In this document: positions 26,337 through 34,862 of the stretch, piece after piece
How the letters are laid out: each line of letters begins with the position of its first letter
Position numbering within the stretch: position 1 is the first letter of the stretch
Origin: Paenibacillus sp. G2S3
Lineage (GTDB): Bacteria > Bacillota > Bacilli > Paenibacillales > Paenibacillaceae
Reading direction: 5' to 3'
Assembly (NCBI RefSeq): GCF_030123105.1
Contig: NZ_CP126095.1
Span: forward strand, 1,736,001-1,800,000
DNA: 64,000 nt
Notes under the pieces: generated by a model
The model's input: only the letters and a program-made list of their open reading frames with translations
Told to the model about the DNA's origin: nothing
The model's database searches: none
Made by a program: the position numbers and the translations under genes

Positions 26337-27550
26337 TATACAGTCTCCTTTATAGTCGATCTCAGTCGTGCGATCATTTCGAAGCAGGCTCTGCTGTTAT
26401 GATAAGGGCATTTCCAGGCACTAACCTTGGTTGCATGAGGCAGGGGCAGATGGTTCTTATCCACACCCCAGTACCATTCACCTAATTTGTGATCCACCAT
26501 ATATTTATCAATAAAAGTCCAGGAGGCTTGGGCAGCCTCATTAAATTTACTGTCACCGGTCAGCTGATAGGCATTGTAGAAGCCAACAACCGCCTCCGCT
26601 TGCGGCCACCAATCTTTATCTTTGCTCAGCAGCCCGCTTGGATCAGCTTCATTCCATATCCCGCCATCCGTATCTATACCTTCCGCAAGAACAGCTTCTG
26701 CCATGGAGATGGCTACTGTATGCACACGATGGAGTAGTTCTTCATGTCCAAGCGTTTCTGCGGCTTCCACTAGCAGCCAACTACCTTCGATATCATGTCC
26801 GTAGGAGATGATATCTGACTTCACCTTCCAAGCCTCATCTAAGAAAAGATGAAAATGCTTGCCTTCGTTATCAATGATATGGTCCAGCATCGTTTCGATT
26901 AGCTCAGCCAGCGTGCTCGCCAGCTCCTCTGATTTCCATACTCGATAAAGTCCGGTATACGCTTCCAACACGTGTAGATGGGTGTTCATTGATTTTTTCT
27001 CATTCATGTCCTTGCTGCTAAGGCTGAGGTTATCCGTGATTTGCCATTCCCGAGATAAAGCTTCAACATAACCTTTGTAAGTAGAATCATAGCCATATTT
27101 TTCAACAAGCCGGAATATTTGAATTGCCTCATCTAACACCTCAGGCCGTCCGGTCGCATGGTAGAACTCCGCAAGTGCGTAGATCGCAAAAGCTTGGCCA
27201 TAGATTTGTTTTTTCTCCTGTGAGGGTTTGCCCTCAGCATCCACCATCCAGTACAATCCGCCATATTCTTTATCGAGGAAATGATCCATTAGATAGACAT
27301 AGGCGCGTTCTGCCATGGTCAGATATTCTGTCTTGCCGTAGAGTCGGTAAGCGCTCGCAAAGGACCAAAGAATGCGGGCATTAAGAACAAGACTTTTCTC
27401 CGCGTTAGGCGCAATGTTCAGTTGATTGTCGATTTCACCAACAAAACCGCCATTAATTTCGTCCTTTGTTTGTTTCATCCAAAAACTGAGAATATTACCC
27501 TGCAGCTCATCCTCAAGCTGAGACAGCCATGATTCTGGTGAATTAATCAT
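26336..27550 (-). CDS. Cellobiose 2-epimerase (AGE family)
   Basis: A cytoplasmic (alpha/alpha)6-barrel epimerase of about 404 residues. It converts the reducing-end residue of beta-1,4-disaccharides, here most likely mannobiose to mannosyl-glucose. The catalytic and binding histidines appear in [33 protein letters not shown] and [12 protein letters not shown], with [16 protein letters not shown] between them, typical of the family. The ATG at 27550 is preferred; GAGGAG lies 13 bases upstream, whereas a GTG at 27571 lacks a ribosome binding site. It is the middle gene of three, followed immediately by the GH130 phosphorylase. Confidence 0.92.
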   Translation of the reverse strand: MINSPESWLSQLEDELQGNILSFWMKQTKDEINGGFVGEIDNQLNIAPNAEKSLVLNARILWSFASAYRLYGKTEYLTMAERAYVYLMDHFLDKEYGGLYWMVDAEGKPSQEKKQIYGQAFAIYALAEFYHATGRPEVLDEAIQIFRLVEKYGYDSTYKGYVEALSREWQITDNLSLSSKDMNEKKSMNTHLHVLEAYTGLYRVWKSEELASTLAELIETMLDHIIDNEGKHFHLFLDEAWKVKSDIISYGHDIEGSWLLVEAAETLGHEELLHRVHTVAISMAEAVLAEGIDTDGGIWNEADPSGLLSKDKDWWPQAEAVVGFYNAYQLTGDSKFNEAAQASWTFIDKYMVDHKLGEWYWGVDKNHLPLPHATKVSAWKCPYHNSRACFEMIARLRSTIKETV

Positions 27551-27572
27551 TGCTAAGCAGTCACTCCTCACA

Positions 27573-28523
27573 TTACTTATTTATTTTCAAGGTGAAATAT
27601 TCGTTAATGATCCCAGCGGCTTCTTTACCATACATACAATAATCATCATTCTGTTCTGCTTCATGAATTGGATAAAGATGAGCAGGCCAATCCCAGAGCA
27701 TAAAGCCCTGAACCCAATCTCTGCGCTCACAGCCTTGAAACATTGCCTGATAGAATTTGCTTTGTTCCTCTTGGCTTGGTTCACCTTTTAAGGTCCAATC
27801 ATTAGGAATCGCTGCGCTCCCGCTCCGGCTTGGGCAACCCGCTTCCATGAAAAAGAAAGGCATATTCTGCGCTCTCACCACACGCTCAATCCGCTCGAGC
27901 TGAGCTTCCCAATCGTTAGCTGGATAATATCCACTTGAAGAAATCACATCAAGCGCGTCCCACCAGGTCACGTTATCCTCCTGATACTTATCGCAATTAT
28001 AAGTAAGAATCCCTGAGTAAACCTTTCGAACCTCGGCAATAAGCGTGCGCCATTCGGTTTCGCGTCTATCCGTTTGTACAAGCTCGCAGCCGATACAGAA
28101 CATCTCACAGCCTGTTTCTTCAGCAATGGCAGCATAATGCAGAATAAATTTAGTATAAGAGCTGAACCATTCAGACCATTTAGGCTCGCAAGGAACATCC
28201 TTATCGAAAAAGTTAATGTGAGCACGCCAAGTTCCGTCAGCGCAATTAACGATCGGCTTCAAGCATACCTTTAGCTGCAGTGATTTCGCTTTACTGATGG
28301 CCCATTTCACTTCTTCGTCGCTAACGGTTGGAGCATCCCCATAGGGTATTTCTGTAGAATGAGCAGTGGCTTGAAGCGCGCTTAGAGCAATGGCCGTCCA
28401 GTTCGCTCCGGTGACGGAGGACATGAGTTCCATCGAACGTTCCGCTTCTTCCGTTTTCCATGAACCACGTGTACCCGAGAAGCCCCAGGTTACGCCTGCA
28501 ATGTATTCATTGTTAAATAGCAT
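27573..28523 (-). CDS. GH113 beta-1,4-mannanase (intracellular)
   Basis: A 316-residue GH113 TIM-barrel endo-mannanase without a signal peptide, so it works on imported oligosaccharides. The likely acid/base is E147 in CIGCELVQ and the nucleophile E227 in FFFMEAGCPSRSG; ISSSGYYPANDW and WDWPAHLY are other family strings. The start at 28523 follows AAGGTGGGA at 7 bases; a GTG four codons earlier overlaps that site. It leads the operon, whose upstream region 28524-28819 is shared with the divergent response regulator. Hydrolysis here should give mannobiose for the epimerase. Family members can also transglycosylate. Confidence 0.9.
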   Translation of the reverse strand: MLFNNEYIAGVTWGFSGTRGSWKTEEAERSMELMSSVTGANWTAIALSALQATAHSTEIPYGDAPTVSDEEVKWAISKAKSLQLKVCLKPIVNCADGTWRAHINFFDKDVPCEPKWSEWFSSYTKFILHYAAIAEETGCEMFCIGCELVQTDRRETEWRTLIAEVRKVYSGILTYNCDKYQEDNVTWWDALDVISSSGYYPANDWEAQLERIERVVRAQNMPFFFMEAGCPSRSGSAAIPNDWTLKGEPSQEEQSKFYQAMFQGCERRDWVQGFMLWDWPAHLYPIHEAEQNDDYCMYGKEAAGIINEYFTLKINK

Positions 28524-28570
28524 CAAGAATCCCACCTTACATTGAAAATAGAAAAATTAGTGAATTTGAT

Positions 28571-28617
28571 TTTTGTTATAAAGTTATTATTAATTTGTTA
28601 GTTTTTAATAACAACTT
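28571..28617 (-). promoter_or_regulatory. Candidate operator upstream of the GH113 operon
   Basis: AAGTTATTATTAA (28581-28593) and TTAATAACAACTT (28605-28617) form an inverted repeat with 12 of 13 matching positions. TTTTGTTATA at 28571-28580 reads TATAACAAAA on the operon strand. A similar GTTATTATTTTTGTTAT run occurs before the ABC importer at 29859-29876. A second small palindrome, ATAAC-TTTC-GTTAT, lies at 28685-28698. Binding by the LacI regulator or by the response regulator is inferred only. Confidence 0.45.
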
Positions 28618-28819
28618 AATTTAGTTATATACTTTTTCGAAGATGATTTCAAGGACAATTTATAGCTGCAGCTGGGAAATTTGAATAACTTTCGTTATAG
28701 TAAATACAAGACTATATAAGAGCGCAATCGTACATTGTTGTAATACATAGGAAGAATGCTATTCGTGATGATAGCGAATTCATAATAACTGGCGGATACA
28801 ACTGGAGGGAAATACTCAA

Positions 28820-29599
28820 ATGATAAATGTTATGATTGCGGACGACGAGGAAGTCATTCGCAGGGGGCTTGAAAAAATCACATCCAGGATGGAGCTAGAC
28901 GTAAATGTAATTGGATCCTACGGTAACGGGTTGGAAGCCTGGGAGCATTTTGAAAAGTTATCCCGAGATGACATTGACCTGCTTATTACAGATATCAAAA
29001 TGCCTAGAATGGATGGCTTTACGCTGATTGAACAGGTTAGAGGACATATGGAGGATATGCCTATTGCTGTCCTTAGCGGTTTTAGTGAATTTGAATATGC
29101 CCGCCGAGCAATACGTCATGGGGTAATGGATTATTTGCTAAAACCCATTGATAAAACTCAGTTATATGAACTTCTTAAGAGAGTAGAGGATGTTAAGAAA
29201 AAGAACGTGACAGAGCAGGAGGAGTTATTCTCTCAAGCGACAGAGGGTGGAGAACATTATGTTGTTGAGCAGACTAAAAGCATACTGGAGAAAGAGTATG
29301 ATCAGAACTTCGAGCTTGAGCGTTTGGCGGAGACTGTCGGTATGAATGCGAGCTACCTCAGCCGTTTGTTCAAAATAAAGACGGGACAGACGATCACAGA
29401 CTATCTGATTCGAATTCGTATTTCTAAAGCGAAGGAATTGCTGATGGAGCATCCCGACCTGAAAAATTATGAAATTGCCGAGAAGGTAGGTTATAGCGAT
29501 CCGGTCTATTTTAATAAATTGTTCAAGAAAATGTGTGGTATGACACCTAAGGATTATAAAAGCGGCTGTAAATTCTCCAAAATCGAACGTGAGTTTTAA
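28820..29599 (+). CDS. Short AraC-type response regulator
   Basis: A 259-residue response regulator. The receiver domain (1-120) has the acidic pocket DDEE, the phospho-acceptor D58 in LLITDIKMPRMDG, and the lysine in YLLKPID. The AraC/XylS DNA-binding domain (about 150-252) has two helix-turn-helices, FELERLAETVGMNASYLSRLFK and YEIAEKVGYSDPVYFNKLFKK. Most YesN-type regulators are about 500 residues with a middle domain; this one lacks it. There is no kinase gene beside it, and the YesM-type kinase at 18776 has no regulator, so the two probably pair. It is transcribed away from the GH113 operon. The start follows CTGGAGGG. Confidence 0.92.
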   Translation: MINVMIADDEEVIRRGLEKITSRMELDVNVIGSYGNGLEAWEHFEKLSRDDIDLLITDIKMPRMDGFTLIEQVRGHMEDMPIAVLSGFSEFEYARRAIRHGVMDYLLKPIDKTQLYELLKRVEDVKKKNVTEQEELFSQATEGGEHYVVEQTKSILEKEYDQNFELERLAETVGMNASYLSRLFKIKTGQTITDYLIRIRISKAKELLMEHPDLKNYEIAEKVGYSDPVYFNKLFKKMCGMTPKDYKSGCKFSKIEREF

Positions 29600-29624
29600 A
29601 CATATATAGGAAGCTATTATTCAG

Positions 29625-29648
29625 GAGAGCGATTAGCTCTCTTTTTTT
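29625..29648 (+). terminator. Terminator after the response regulator
   Basis: GAGAGC (29625-29630) and GCTCTC (29636-29641) around GATTA, followed by seven T. Confidence 0.88.
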
Positions 29649-29668
29649 GTAGTTATTTTCGATAAATT

Positions 29669-29707
29669 ATATAACAAAATAAATATAACAAAAACAAATA
29701 TAACAAA
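29669..29707 (+). promoter_or_regulatory. Three direct repeats of ATATAACAAA before the ABC importer
   Basis: ATATAACAAA occurs at 29669-29678, 29683-29692 and 29698-29707, with 14- and 15-base spacing. They sit about 50-90 bases upstream of a TATAAT -10 element (29760-29765) that lacks a good -35. This is the arrangement expected for binding of an AraC-type activator. A related inverted copy is at 29867-29876, and TATAACAAAA occurs before the GH113 operon. Confidence 0.55.
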
Positions 29708-29759
29708 TACAAGACCAGAAAAAGCAATTCAAACCATCGTTTTGCGTTAAAAATAGATC

Positions 29760-29785
29760 TATAATGAGTTTGTAAGCGATATCAT
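29760..29785 (+). promoter_or_regulatory. Importer promoter -10 with overlapping-region CcpA cre site
   Basis: TATAAT at 29760-29765 has no recognisable -35 at 16-18 bases. The cre element TTGTAAGCGATATCAT at 29770-29785 matches WTGNAARCGNWWWCAW at all 16 positions and covers the expected start of transcription. This fits glucose repression by CcpA roadblock. Confidence 0.8.
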
Positions 29786-29918
29786 CACCTGTTTTCAAGA
29801 GTATTTCAGTGATTTTGGTATTGGTGATTACTCTATTGAATTATTAGTGGTGATAAAAGTTATTATTTTTGTTATTTAACTAAACTAGAATCGAATTGAA
29901 GAGAGGGGTCGTAAAAGC

Positions 29919-31289
29919 ATGAAAAAAGGCAAAACAATGATGGGCTTAATGGCACTAACACTTGTGGCGGGATTGTTTAGCGGTTGTTCCTCAAACAACA
30001 ACACTACCAATGAAGGCACTAAGAACACAGGAAGCAATGGATCCTCAACAGAGGCGAGTGCAGCTCCATCTGATGATGCAGCAGCCAAGGACATTAAAGG
30101 GGATATCACGGTTATTACACAAAGAACGGATATTGTTGATACCGTATTCAAAGAGTATGCGGCTAAATTCAATGAGAAATATCCTGATGTAAAAGTAAAC
30201 TTTGAAGCGCTTGCTACTTACGAAGATCAAATTAAAATTCGCATGAGCACTAGTGACTATGGCGATGTTCTATTGTTACCTACAAGCATAGCTATTAAAG
30301 ATATTCCCGATTTCTTTGAGCCACTGGGTAAACTCGAAGATATGCAAAAACAATATACAGGTGTGGAAGAACGTGCAGTGGACGGAATGGCCTACGGAAT
30401 TCCAATGACCATCAACTTTAACGGTGTGATTTACAATAAACAGGTCTTCAAAGATGCTGGCATTACAGAGGTTCCAAGAACCCCTGAACAATTCTTGACT
30501 GCTCTGCAATCGATTAAAGACAAAACAAAAGCAGTGCCTCTGTACACAAACTACGCAGCTGGCTGGACATTGACACAATGGGAAGCGGATCTAGCTACAG
30601 TAGCTGGTGACCGTGATTATGTGAACATTGGTCAAGTTGCTAGTGATGATAACTATGTTCCAGGTCAACCTCACTATGAGCTGTACAAAATTCTGTACGA
30701 TGCAGCACAAAAAGGTTTGATTGAAGAAGATCCAACGACTACAGATTGGGAATCTTCCAAAGCTGATCTGGCTAACGGAAAAATCGGTACCATGGTTCTT
30801 GGATCTTGGGCAATTGGACAAATCAAAGGTCTAGCTACGAATCCTGACGATGTTGGCTTTATGCCATTCCCTACGAATGCAGATAAAATCCTTGTACCGC
30901 TTGCGGGTGACTACAATCTGGGTGTCAGCGTTCATAGTAAAAACAAAGAGGCTGCTAGAGCTTGGGTAGATTGGTTCATCAACGAATCTGGCTACCCAAC
31001 GACTGAAGGTGGCGGTATGAGCCCAGCTATCGGTGCTGAGCTTCCAGAAATTCTGAAACAATATGAAGGCACTGAAGTAACCTTTGATACACTTGCAGCT
31101 GCTAAAGCCGGCGAAGAAGGCTGGTCTGATGAAATCGACAAACAAGCTGAAATCGGTGCTTGGCAGCCAGACTTTAAGAAACGGATTATTGAAGCAGCAA
31201 TTGGCAACAGAAAAGAATCCTATGATGACATCATGAAGGACCTGAACGACAAGTGGAAAGCCGCTCGCGCTAAAGTCACAGCACAGTAA
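29919..31289 (+). CDS. ABC importer solute-binding lipoprotein (oligosaccharide)
   Basis: A 456-residue family 1 solute-binding lipoprotein. The signal peptide ends in GLFSGC, with the lipidated cysteine near residue 23, followed by a Ser/Asn/Thr-rich linker to about residue 55. The mature domain carries the usual motifs: YGIPMTINFNGVIYNKQVFKDAGI, GKIGTMVLGSWAIGQIK and GDYNLGVSVHSKNKEAARAWVDWF. It is the extracytoplasmic receptor for the two permeases that follow. No ATPase gene is present; such importers usually share an MsmX-type ATPase encoded elsewhere. Genomic context points to manno-oligosaccharides as the ligand. The start follows GAGAGGGG. Confidence 0.93.
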   Translation: MKKGKTMMGLMALTLVAGLFSGCSSNNNTTNEGTKNTGSNGSSTEASAAPSDDAAAKDIKGDITVITQRTDIVDTVFKEYAAKFNEKYPDVKVNFEALATYEDQIKIRMSTSDYGDVLLLPTSIAIKDIPDFFEPLGKLEDMQKQYTGVEERAVDGMAYGIPMTINFNGVIYNKQVFKDAGITEVPRTPEQFLTALQSIKDKTKAVPLYTNYAAGWTLTQWEADLATVAGDRDYVNIGQVASDDNYVPGQPHYELYKILYDAAQKGLIEEDPTTTDWESSKADLANGKIGTMVLGSWAIGQIKGLATNPDDVGFMPFPTNADKILVPLAGDYNLGVSVHSKNKEAARAWVDWFINESGYPTTEGGGMSPAIGAELPEILKQYEGTEVTFDTLAAAKAGEEGWSDEIDKQAEIGAWQPDFKKRIIEAAIGNRKESYDDIMKDLNDKWKAARAKVTAQ

Positions 31290-31331
31290 CAACTATAAGC
31301 TTTCTTAAATGCTATAGGCGGTGGTGAATGT

Positions 31332-31363
31332 GGGAGGGGATATGCTAACTGGCATTTCCCCCT
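31332..31363 (+). other. Intercistronic hairpin after the binding-protein gene
   Basis: GGGGATATGC (31336-31345) pairs with GCATTTCCCC (31352-31361, one mismatch) around TAACTG, without a T-run. Hairpins in this position typically stabilise or limit the mRNA so that the binding protein is made in excess of the permeases. Confidence 0.55.
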
Positions 31364-31418
31364 TCACGTTTAAACGAGTCATAAATAAATGAGGATGCTT
31401 TTTCTGGAGGTGTATCGG

Positions 31419-32300
31419 GTGTTCAAGTTTTCAAATTTGAGCTACAAAAATCAACGGATTGCCATCATATGCTTGTTCTCATTAGTGCCGATCGTATTAC
31501 TACTCACGTTTGCTTATTATCCAGTAATCAGTATGTTTCGATACAGCTTTACCAGCTGGAATGGCCTAAGTAAAAATATGGAGTACGTTGGATTGGAGAA
31601 CTACAAGACCATTTTTACGAAACCTGAGTATTTTTCCGTATTTAAGGTCAGCTTGTATTATTTCTTCACTACCTTTATTCAGATGGCACTTGCTTTGTAT
31701 TTTGCAACCATTCTGAGCTTTAGTGTTCGTATGAAAAATTTATTCAAAGGGATTTTGTTCTTCCCAACCTTACTAAACGGTGTAGCAATCGGCTTTATCT
31801 TTTTATTCTTTTTCAAACCTGATGGAACGCTTGATACGATTCTTAATCTGCTCGGACTTAGTGGTTTACAGCAGAAGTGGCTGCTCAATCCGAATTTGAT
31901 TAACTTCTCGCTTGCAGGTGCGTCACTGTGGAGATACATGGGGATGAACTTCCTGATCTTCCTTGGGGCTATTTCCTCTATCGGGTCGGATATTTATGAA
32001 GCCGCTGAGATTGATGGAGCTAACAGATGGCATCAGTTTATGCATATTATTTTGCCAAGTATTAAACGTATTCTGCAGTTGAACTTGATCCTTGCGGTCA
32101 GTGGCGCTATTGGTGTATTTGAAATTCCATACGTCATGACAGGCGGATCTAACGGAAGTAGTACCTTTGTTATTCAGACGGTCGATGTAGCGTTCAAATA
32201 TAGCAAAGTTGGATTAGCGTCAGCGATGGCCGTAGTTTTGCTGGGTATCGTTATATTAGTTACTATATTGCAGCGCGTTCTGATCAAGGAGGAGAAATAA
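31419..32300 (+). CDS. ABC sugar transporter permease (MalF/MsmF type)
   Basis: A 293-residue permease with six membrane segments, the first of the two in this carbohydrate importer. The cytoplasmic EAA loop that docks to the ATPase is EAAEIDGANRWHQFMHIILPSI, about residues 196-217. The start is placed at a GTG at 31419 because GGAGG lies 8 bases upstream; the ATG 10 codons earlier has no ribosome binding site and would add an unusual extension. It follows the binding-protein gene after a hairpin and is 3 bases from the second permease. Confidence 0.92.
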   Translation: MFKFSNLSYKNQRIAIICLFSLVPIVLLLTFAYYPVISMFRYSFTSWNGLSKNMEYVGLENYKTIFTKPEYFSVFKVSLYYFFTTFIQMALALYFATILSFSVRMKNLFKGILFFPTLLNGVAIGFIFLFFFKPDGTLDTILNLLGLSGLQQKWLLNPNLINFSLAGASLWRYMGMNFLIFLGAISSIGSDIYEAAEIDGANRWHQFMHIILPSIKRILQLNLILAVSGAIGVFEIPYVMTGGSNGSSTFVIQTVDVAFKYSKVGLASAMAVVLLGIVILVTILQRVLIKEEK

Positions 32301-32303
32301 ACT

Positions 32304-33137
32304 ATGCACTCTGTAAAATATACCACTGCTAGTATATTCAAATATCTCACCTTGATTTTGGGAGCCCTCGCAGCTTTGATACCTATCGTGGTCGTATTTT
32401 TCGCTTCATTAAAGACAGGGCCAGAATACGCATCAACCGGACCGTTAACGCTGCCAGAGAATTGGCTGAATTTCTCCAACTACACGAAGGCTTTTGTTGA
32501 TGGAAAAATGCTTCTAGGATTTAAAAACACTGTCATTATCGTTGTGATCTCTATCCTGGGTGCAACGCTGACGGGTTCGATGATGGCTTATATTTTATCC
32601 CGTTTCAAATTTAAAGGCAGTAAAGTCCTAATCAGTATGTTTCTGATTGCTACTCTCATTCCGGGTGTTACTACGCAAGTGGCAACTTTCCAAATCATCA
32701 ATCACTTGGGCTTATTTAATACCAGATGGGCGCCAATCGTGATGTACCTCGGTACGGATATTATCGCTGTTTATATTTTTATGCAGTTCTTGGATTCGAT
32801 CTCCGAGTCACTGGATGAATCCGCGATGCTGGACGGGGCTTCGTATTGGACGATTTTTTGGAGAATTATTTTACCACTGCTGAAGCCGGCGATTGTAACA
32901 GTAATAATTGTGAAGGGCGTAAATATTTATAACGATTTTTACACTCCTTTCCTTTATATGCCGAAGACAGATCTGCAAACGATCTCCACGGCACTCTTTA
33001 AGTTTAAAGGTCCATACGGATCACAGTGGGAAGTAATATGTGCGGCGATTATGATCGCAATTATTCCGACATTGGTAGTGTTTACCGCGTTGCAAAAGTA
33101 TATCTACAATGGATTTTCGCAAGGTTCCGTGAAGTAA
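32304..33137 (+). CDS. ABC sugar transporter permease (MalG/MsmG type)
   Basis: A 277-residue permease with six membrane segments, forming a heterodimer with the preceding gene product. Its EAA loop is DESAMLDGASYWTIFWRIILPLL, near residues 170-192. The hydrophobic start, the YASTGPLTLPENWLNFSNYTKAF segment and the C-terminal YNGFSQGSVK are typical of MalG-type members. AGGAGG lies just before the start. A GH130 gene follows 76 bases later with its own ribosome binding site, in the same direction and without a terminator between. Confidence 0.93.
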   Translation: MHSVKYTTASIFKYLTLILGALAALIPIVVVFFASLKTGPEYASTGPLTLPENWLNFSNYTKAFVDGKMLLGFKNTVIIVVISILGATLTGSMMAYILSRFKFKGSKVLISMFLIATLIPGVTTQVATFQIINHLGLFNTRWAPIVMYLGTDIIAVYIFMQFLDSISESLDESAMLDGASYWTIFWRIILPLLKPAIVTVIIVKGVNIYNDFYTPFLYMPKTDLQTISTALFKFKGPYGSQWEVICAAIMIAIIPTLVVFTALQKYIYNGFSQGSVK

Positions 33138-33213
33138 GCTTAGTAGTAGATTTCATAGCAGCACTAGATAAAATAGCATACTGAAAAGTTGCATACATTT
33201 GGAGGGAATACTA

Positions 33214-34245
33214 ATGAGTGAAGTGAAATTGGTTGGAGCGAGTGCGATTAACATCCCGAACATGCCTTGGCAGGATAAGCCTGCTGGCTATGAGAATCCG
33301 ATTTGGAGACATAATGATAACCCGGTTATCAAAAGAAATCCTGCGAAAGGTGTAGCCCGTATTTTTAATAGTGCGGTTACTGCGTTTGAAGGTAGTTTTA
33401 TTGGAGTATTTCGTGTAGAAGATAACACAACTCGTCCGCATTTACGTATGGGACATAGTATTGACGGTCTAGATTGGAAAATTGATGATGAGCCGATCCG
33501 ATTTATGGATGAAGAAGGTAACCCTTATCAGCCGCGTTATGCTTACGATCCACGTCTGGTTAAGGTCGAAGATACATTTTATATTATCTGGTGTACAGAT
33601 TTCTACGGCGCAGCTATCGGTGTGGCCAAAACCCAGGATTTCAAAACATTTATCAGCTTGGAAAATCCCTTCCTGCCCTTCAACCGGAACGGCGTATTGT
33701 TCCCTAGAAAAATCAACAATAACTTCGTGATGTTGTCCCGTCCAAGTGACAGCGGCCATACACCATTCGGTGATGTGTTCCTTAGTGAAAGCCCTGACTT
33801 TGTATATTGGGGTAAACACCGCCATGTAATGACCAAGGGTGGTCAAGGCTGGTGGCAAAGTGTCAAAATTGGCGGCGGACCTGCACCAATAGAAACTTCT
33901 GATGGCTGGTTGATGTTCTACCATGGCGTTACTGGAACCTGCAACGGTCTTGTGTATAGCATGGGCGCGGTTATTTTGGATATTAACGAGCCTTCGAAAG
34001 TGAAATATCGCTCGAAAAACTTTGTGTTAACCCCAGAAGAATGGTATGAGGAAAGAGGCTTTGTGAATAACGTTCTGTTCCCATGTGCCACTCTACATGA
34101 TGCAGAAACCGGTCGTATCGCCATCTATTATGGCGCTGCTGATACTTATGTGGGTGTTGCTTATACAACGGTTGATGAGATCGTCAATTATGTCATCGAC
34201 ACTCATGAAGAGGTTGGCGACGATGCGGGTTTAGGCAAAATTTAA
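33214..34245 (+). CDS. GH130 beta-mannoside phosphorylase, second type
   Basis: A 343-residue GH130 enzyme of a different clade from the one at 25164. It shows NPIWRHNDNPVIKRNP, IFNSAVTAFEGSFIGVFRVED, the catalytic-acid motif YAYDPRLV with D112, GQGWWQSVKIGGGPAPIET for phosphate and sugar binding, and YYGAADTYVGVAYTTVDEI. This pattern fits subfamily 2, which includes beta-1,4-manno-oligosaccharide phosphorylases but also beta-1,2-mannoside enzymes; linkage cannot be decided here. It has no signal peptide. The start at 33214 follows TTGGAGGG. As the last gene of the importer operon it probably shortens imported chains by phosphorolysis to mannose-1-phosphate. Confidence 0.88.
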   Translation: MSEVKLVGASAINIPNMPWQDKPAGYENPIWRHNDNPVIKRNPAKGVARIFNSAVTAFEGSFIGVFRVEDNTTRPHLRMGHSIDGLDWKIDDEPIRFMDEEGNPYQPRYAYDPRLVKVEDTFYIIWCTDFYGAAIGVAKTQDFKTFISLENPFLPFNRNGVLFPRKINNNFVMLSRPSDSGHTPFGDVFLSESPDFVYWGKHRHVMTKGGQGWWQSVKIGGGPAPIETSDGWLMFYHGVTGTCNGLVYSMGAVILDINEPSKVKYRSKNFVLTPEEWYEERGFVNNVLFPCATLHDAETGRIAIYYGAADTYVGVAYTTVDEIVNYVIDTHEEVGDDAGLGKI

Positions 34246-34415
34246 TAGGGTGAACAACCTTAGAGGAACAAGCTTTAGGTGAGTGGAGTTAGTTAGAAGC
34301 TTGGCGGCTGAGCAGCGTTCGAAAAAAGTGTGCGGCGTGTAGTGTGCTGTATTTTGTGTGCTGGGTTCTGCACGTTGCGTGCCTTGTGTTCTGTTTTCTG
34401 TGGTTTGGGCTTTTC

Positions 34416-34762
34416 ATTGCATTCTCTGCAATAGAAACTCTCGATTTCGTCTGAAAATTAGAATCTATTGCACTCTCTGCAATGGATTCCCGCAAAAATC
34501 ACTTTTATGCTCGGTTTCGCTCGAACTGATTGCACAAAGTGCAATAGATCACCGACTGACGCTCATATGGAGAGATTCTATTGCACAAAGTGCACTTAAA
34601 CTAACCTGTTTGGTGGTTTTTAGTGTAAATAGATGCACATTGTACACTTATTTCAGGCGAGATGGCTCGGAATCGCCATTGTGAGCAATTTTAGTTGTAT
34701 AGAGTGCAATTAAATGAACAACACAACATATTTAGTTGTAATAGTTGCACAAAGTGCAACTA
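34416..34762. repeat. Cluster of TTGCACAAAGTGCAA-type palindromes
   Basis: The 617-base gap 34246-34862 has no gene. Its first ~170 bases are T/G-rich without a feature. Then follow palindromic 15-21-mers: 34416-34432 and 34467-34483 (centre CTCTC type), 34529-34545 and 34580-34596 (centre CAAAG), a degenerate one near 34634-34646, 34695-34709, and a perfect TAGTTGCACAAAGTGCAAC-type copy at 34742-34762. Each has TTGCA/TGCAA arms. A 108-codon frame through them is rejected as a gene. Function unknown; it looks like a repeat family. Confidence 0.8.
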
Positions 34763-34789
34763 TCGAGCTCTTGTTATTAGTAGAAAACC

Positions 34790-34834
34790 AACGGAAAATC
34801 CGACACAGCGGGTTTTCCGTTTCCATTATTTTTA
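34790..34834 (+). terminator. Terminator at the end of the importer region
   Basis: ACGGAAAATCCG (34791-34802) pairs with CGGGTTTTCCGT (34809-34820) around ACACAG (one wobble pair), followed by a broken T-rich run. Confidence 0.7.
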
Positions 34835-34862
34835 ATTAAAAAACCTTAAGGAGGACCTTAAT

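Noticed and set aside
34358..34684. 108-codon frame in the palindrome cluster
   Set aside because: The protein is only the translated palindromes (repeated CN and AQSA stretches), with no ribosome binding site.
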